Below, piece after piece: positions 61,300-64,000 of a stretch of DNA of 64,000 nucleotides (position 1 is the stretch's first letter; every line of letters begins with the position of its first letter). Source of the stretch: Sordaria brevicollis (taxonomy: Eukaryota; Ascomycota; Sordariomycetes; Sordariales; Sordariaceae); the NCBI GenBank assembly GCA_033439795.1, contig JAUTDP010000005.1, forward strand, positions 558,001-622,000, written 5' to 3'. Position numbers and translations under genes: made by a program. Under the pieces are notes generated by a model. That model was given only the letters and a program-made list of their open reading frames with translations, did no database searches and had not been told where the DNA came from.

Positions 61300-62344
61300 A
61301 AGAGAAAATTCGAAAGTAATTTAGTAGCTATATTCCTATATTAAAGAAATTGTTATATATATTATATACGGTTAAATTATTATTAAAAATGCCCTATATA
61401 ACCCGGGGGGATATAATTAATTATTTTATTAAAATGGGGATTGTAGATTTAATATTTACTTTTAATTATTTAATAAATATTACTTTATTGAAGGTATATT
61501 CGTTATATTGGATAAACGACTTTAAAACCTTTTAATAATATATTTTAAGGGAGGAGAATATTCCAATATTAAACGGTTATATTATATATATTAAATAGGG
61601 AGGTAAATTTATTAAAATAATATTGAAGGCTTTAATATATTATTTAATTTCGAAATTATAATAACTGCTAAAGCTATCGATAATAAATATATAATATACC
61701 CGTTTAATACTAATAATACTTTTAATATTAATACCTTTATTTAAATTAAAGAATTTATAGTTAAAATAATTATAACCGTACTAATTATAATTAAATTAAT
61801 CCTTAAAAGAGAACCCCTCCCCCTCTTTTCCCTTTAATTCTAATTTATCTTCTTCCTATAATTTAATAAACGTTAATAATAAATAGAAGGAATACTAATT
61901 AAAATATTTTAACCAATCCAACGGTAAGTCTATATTCAAAAACCCTATTAGTAATTTAGCGAATCGAGTATTATTATCCAATTCGTTATAAATAAACTCT
62001 TCTATTAGGTCGGTCTTAAAAATTATATAAATAAAGATAATTTTAACCGTAGTATTAACCCTAACGATAAGGGTAGCGGATTCGTAGTTAATAATATTAT
62101 TAATTTCAGGCTAATAAATAAATAGTAAGTATTTACCCTTATATAAAATCTTTAATAAAAATATATATTAATTTTATACCTTTACGTTTAATAAATCCTT
62201 TAAAATAATAATTCGAATACGCCCCCCCGCTACGTAACCGATTTTTACGCTTATTTCGTTATTATTCCATATATTACCCTTTTATACGTCGTATTTCTCT
62301 AATAAATCTTCGTAACTATCGAATTATTCGTTAATAATATAAGG

Positions 62345-62560
62345 AGGCACAGCACAATTGGCACAAATGCTGGGTCCTAATAAATCGATAAGGTTCTACG
62401 AAAGGGAAAAGGGAGGAAGGGAAGCGCCCTCTAAGCGGCATTGGTTAGCTATCCTTTTAAGGACCGGGTACGGGCTACACCGCTTACCGTAGCGGTAAGG
62501 ACCGCGATTAGCGGCCCGACTAGCGGCCCGACTAGCGGTACGATTAGTAATGCCAATTAA
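62345..62560. other. Less-mutated island between RIP-degraded repeats
   Basis: About 215 bp with higher GC and some remaining CpA/TpG, sitting where the 5' part of the pogo relic should be. It carries the 12-bp tandem repeat and short inverted motifs (aattggca near the left, tgccaatt near the right). It may be the end of another element. Confidence 0.4.
62506..62547. repeat. 12-bp tandem repeat, 3.5 copies
   Basis: Units gattagcggccc, gactagcggccc, gactagcggtac, gattag. The core agcggcc also appears in the subterminal part of the MULE right end (near 13240), which may be coincidence. Confidence 0.8.
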
Positions 62561-64000
62561 ACTTAATTACGAACATTAGCCCTATAATATTAACCCCCCC
62601 CTTCTTCTAATTAAATATATTATATATAAATAAGTATATAATTACGTAGACCTTAAATATTAAACGACGAGCCGTTAACGTATACCCTCAATATATACCC
62701 CGCGCCTCTCCTTCTCTTTCTCTCCCTCTCTTCTTTCCTCCTTCAACTTATCGAATAATTAAGACCGTAAATATTAAATAACGCGCATTCCTACCAACGC
62801 GTACTAAACATACTTCTATTACCTTTATTATCTTTATTATTATTATTATTATCCCTCCTATTAATTTTTTTACGAATATATTAATTAATTATTAATTAAT
62901 CGCCGTTAAAATAAATACCCCTATTATTATTACCTAATTCGAATTCTTTTATAAATTTTTAACTTTATAAAAAATTATTAATTCATTTATTCCGCCGCCT
63001 ACTCCTACTCCTATTTCTCGCTATAATAAAGGCGCTACCAAAATTACTACTCTTAAACCCGCTACCCTATTAAAACCCCGCTAAATTCGGCCTAATATTA
63101 TTACCACCGGCGTAATTAATAAATCCACTCCTAACGATATTCGTAAATATATTTTATTTAAGGCTAAGCTTTAAAATTTTTAATATAAAAGCTACTTAAT
63201 TAATAAGTATAATTATATTATATTTAATAAAAGTTCTTTTATTTTTACGTATTTATTTTATTAATATGCCCGTAAAGATTATAAACCTATTTTTATTTAA
63301 ATTTAATTTACTTTTAAAATTTAATATACCGAAGGGTATATATTTAGAAACTCTTATAATAATTATTTCGCTATATTTAAAATTTTATTAGGATTTTAAA
63401 TCCTAAAAAAATAAAACTTTATTCTTATATAAATTTTTATTCCTTTCTTCTTTTCCTAACGGTTCCCTAAATTACTAATATTATTTAACGGCTCTATTAA
63501 TCGAATTACTACTAAAACGCCTCCTACGGAGCCTTCTTCCTTTATTAAAATTACCGACGGTTCGGTTAATACTATAGAAATTTAAATTTTTAAAAAGCGA
63601 ATCCGTAAATTCGAAAATCTTAGGGAATAATTATTTAATTTAATAATTAATATAAAAAAGGTAAAATAAATAAATAGCCGACGCGCGGAATTTAACCGCT
63701 TAATCGAAGATTATAATACCTATATCGCTACCAACATTAATATTACCGCCGTTAATATTACCGCCGCCGCTATTATTACCGCTATTACTACTATTATTAA
63801 AAAAGCCGCTACCGCGCAACCCCCGTTAGCGAAAAAAAAAAGAAAGGGAAAGGAAATCGAAGGAAATAATAAAAAGTAATATAATAGATTTAAATAATAA
63901 AAAGCGTAACGTCTCCCTTTAAATATTTACCCCAAATATAATATTCGCTTTCTATTTTCTCTTTTTTTATTACCGTTAAGCTTTCGTACTTAAAGAATTA
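62561..64000 (+). mobile_element. RIP-degraded unassigned repeat running off the window
   Basis: Strong RIP signature. On the plus strand, long protein-like stretches interrupted only by TAA/TAG are seen: one frame from about 62990 (PPPTPTPISRYNKG, NDIRKYILFKAKL at 63133) and another from about 63530 (TEPSSFIKITDGSVN, RAEFNRLIEDYNTYIA, then an Ala/Thr-rich and basic tail KKKRKGKEIEG near 63830). The change of frame implies an indel or intron. The protein family was not recognised; a transposon gag-like or ORF1-like protein is possible. Confidence 0.5.

Larger units (their letters stand above)
59560..62340 (-). mobile_element. RIP-degraded pogo/Fot1-type (Tc1/mariner superfamily) transposase relic, split by a solo LTR
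   Basis: Read on the minus strand, one frame keeps register from 62269 to at least 61544. IWNNNE (near 62270-62255) corresponds to the pogo YNMDE block, with the catalytic Asp codon now AAC. IDSFSSYYNFEIK (around 61678) corresponds to the DGHSSH block. LPPYLIYII-stop-PFNIGIFSPLK (61606-61544) matches the LPPHSTHxLQPLDVxxFSPLK block diagnostic of pogo/Fot1 DDE transposases. After the inserted LTR the frame resumes with a Lys/Arg-rich C-terminus (SEINR, KIKKRV, KAVKRVQKET). The N-terminal DNA-binding region is not recognisable right of 62340, so the element is truncated or interrupted there. TIRs were not found. Confidence 0.8.

Noticed and set aside
61350..61535. 61-codon plus-strand frame
   Set aside because: Antisense to the conserved transposase blocks on the minus strand.
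62356..62560. Possible 205-bp mini-element with aattggca inverted ends
   Set aside because: Only 8 bp match and no target duplication was seen.
1..64000. CRISPR arrays, operons, riboswitches and dispersed 5S rRNA genes
   Set aside because: The genome is eukaryotic; no regularly spaced repeats and no 5S-like sequence were noticed on reading.

Overview
The window looks like a chromosome arm segment of a filamentous ascomycete, most likely Neurospora or a close Sordariales relative. Three things suggest this: (i) both ends are saturated with a repeat-induced point mutation (RIP) signature, with CpA and TpG nearly absent, TpA and ApT very abundant and CpG kept; (ii) introns are short (about 50-120 nt) with GTRNGT donors, CTRAC-like branch points and YAG acceptors; (iii) the proteins are typical fungal housekeeping families. 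The species call is an inference; no database search was possible.

Left block (1-13313): RIP-destroyed transposons. A plus-strand Ty3/gypsy chromovirus (1 to about 5820, 5' end outside the window) still shows a mutated gag zinc knuckle, reverse transcriptase, RNase H and integrase. It is followed by a FAR1-type MULE transposase relic (6195 to about 8420). A second MULE follows, whose limits can be fixed exactly: 9279-13313, with about 51-bp terminal inverted repeats and a perfect 9-bp target-site duplication. Its right end is the edge of the AT-rich block.

Central island (13.3-59.4 kb): normal base composition and ten protein-coding genes. On the minus strand are a borate/anion transporter (17603-19723), a mitochondrial m-AAA protease (21194-24049), a six-exon Zn2Cys6 transcription factor (25727-28808), a His-rich single-pass membrane protein (33449-35439), Mediator subunit 19 (42371-43615), mitoribosomal uL4m (47071-48212), a large RhoGAP protein (50918-55785) and the AMPK/SNF1 gamma subunit (56595-58218). 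On the plus strand are a DUF676-type lipase/esterase (38257-40695) and mitoribosomal mL38 (48928-50394). Exon junctions were deduced from splice signals and protein continuity, and each model gives a whole number of codons. The two mitoribosomal genes are divergent and share a 715-bp promoter region. Nothing indicates a gene cluster; mitochondrial biogenesis and quality control (m-AAA, uL4m, mL38), transcription (Med19, the zinc-cluster factor) and signalling (SNF4, RhoGAP) are simply neighbours. Two long inverted repeats lie in the otherwise empty 43.6-47.0 kb interval.

Right block (59.4-64 kb): RIP again. A minus-strand pogo/Fot1-type DDE transposase relic is split by an almost unmutated 286-bp solo LTR with a perfect 5-bp target duplication. 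Beyond it is a small island with 12-bp tandem repeats, then another RIP-degraded, unassigned repeat running off the window.

I did not find a convincing new multi-gene system. The most informative features are the precisely bounded MULE, the nested LTR and the paired intergenic hairpins.
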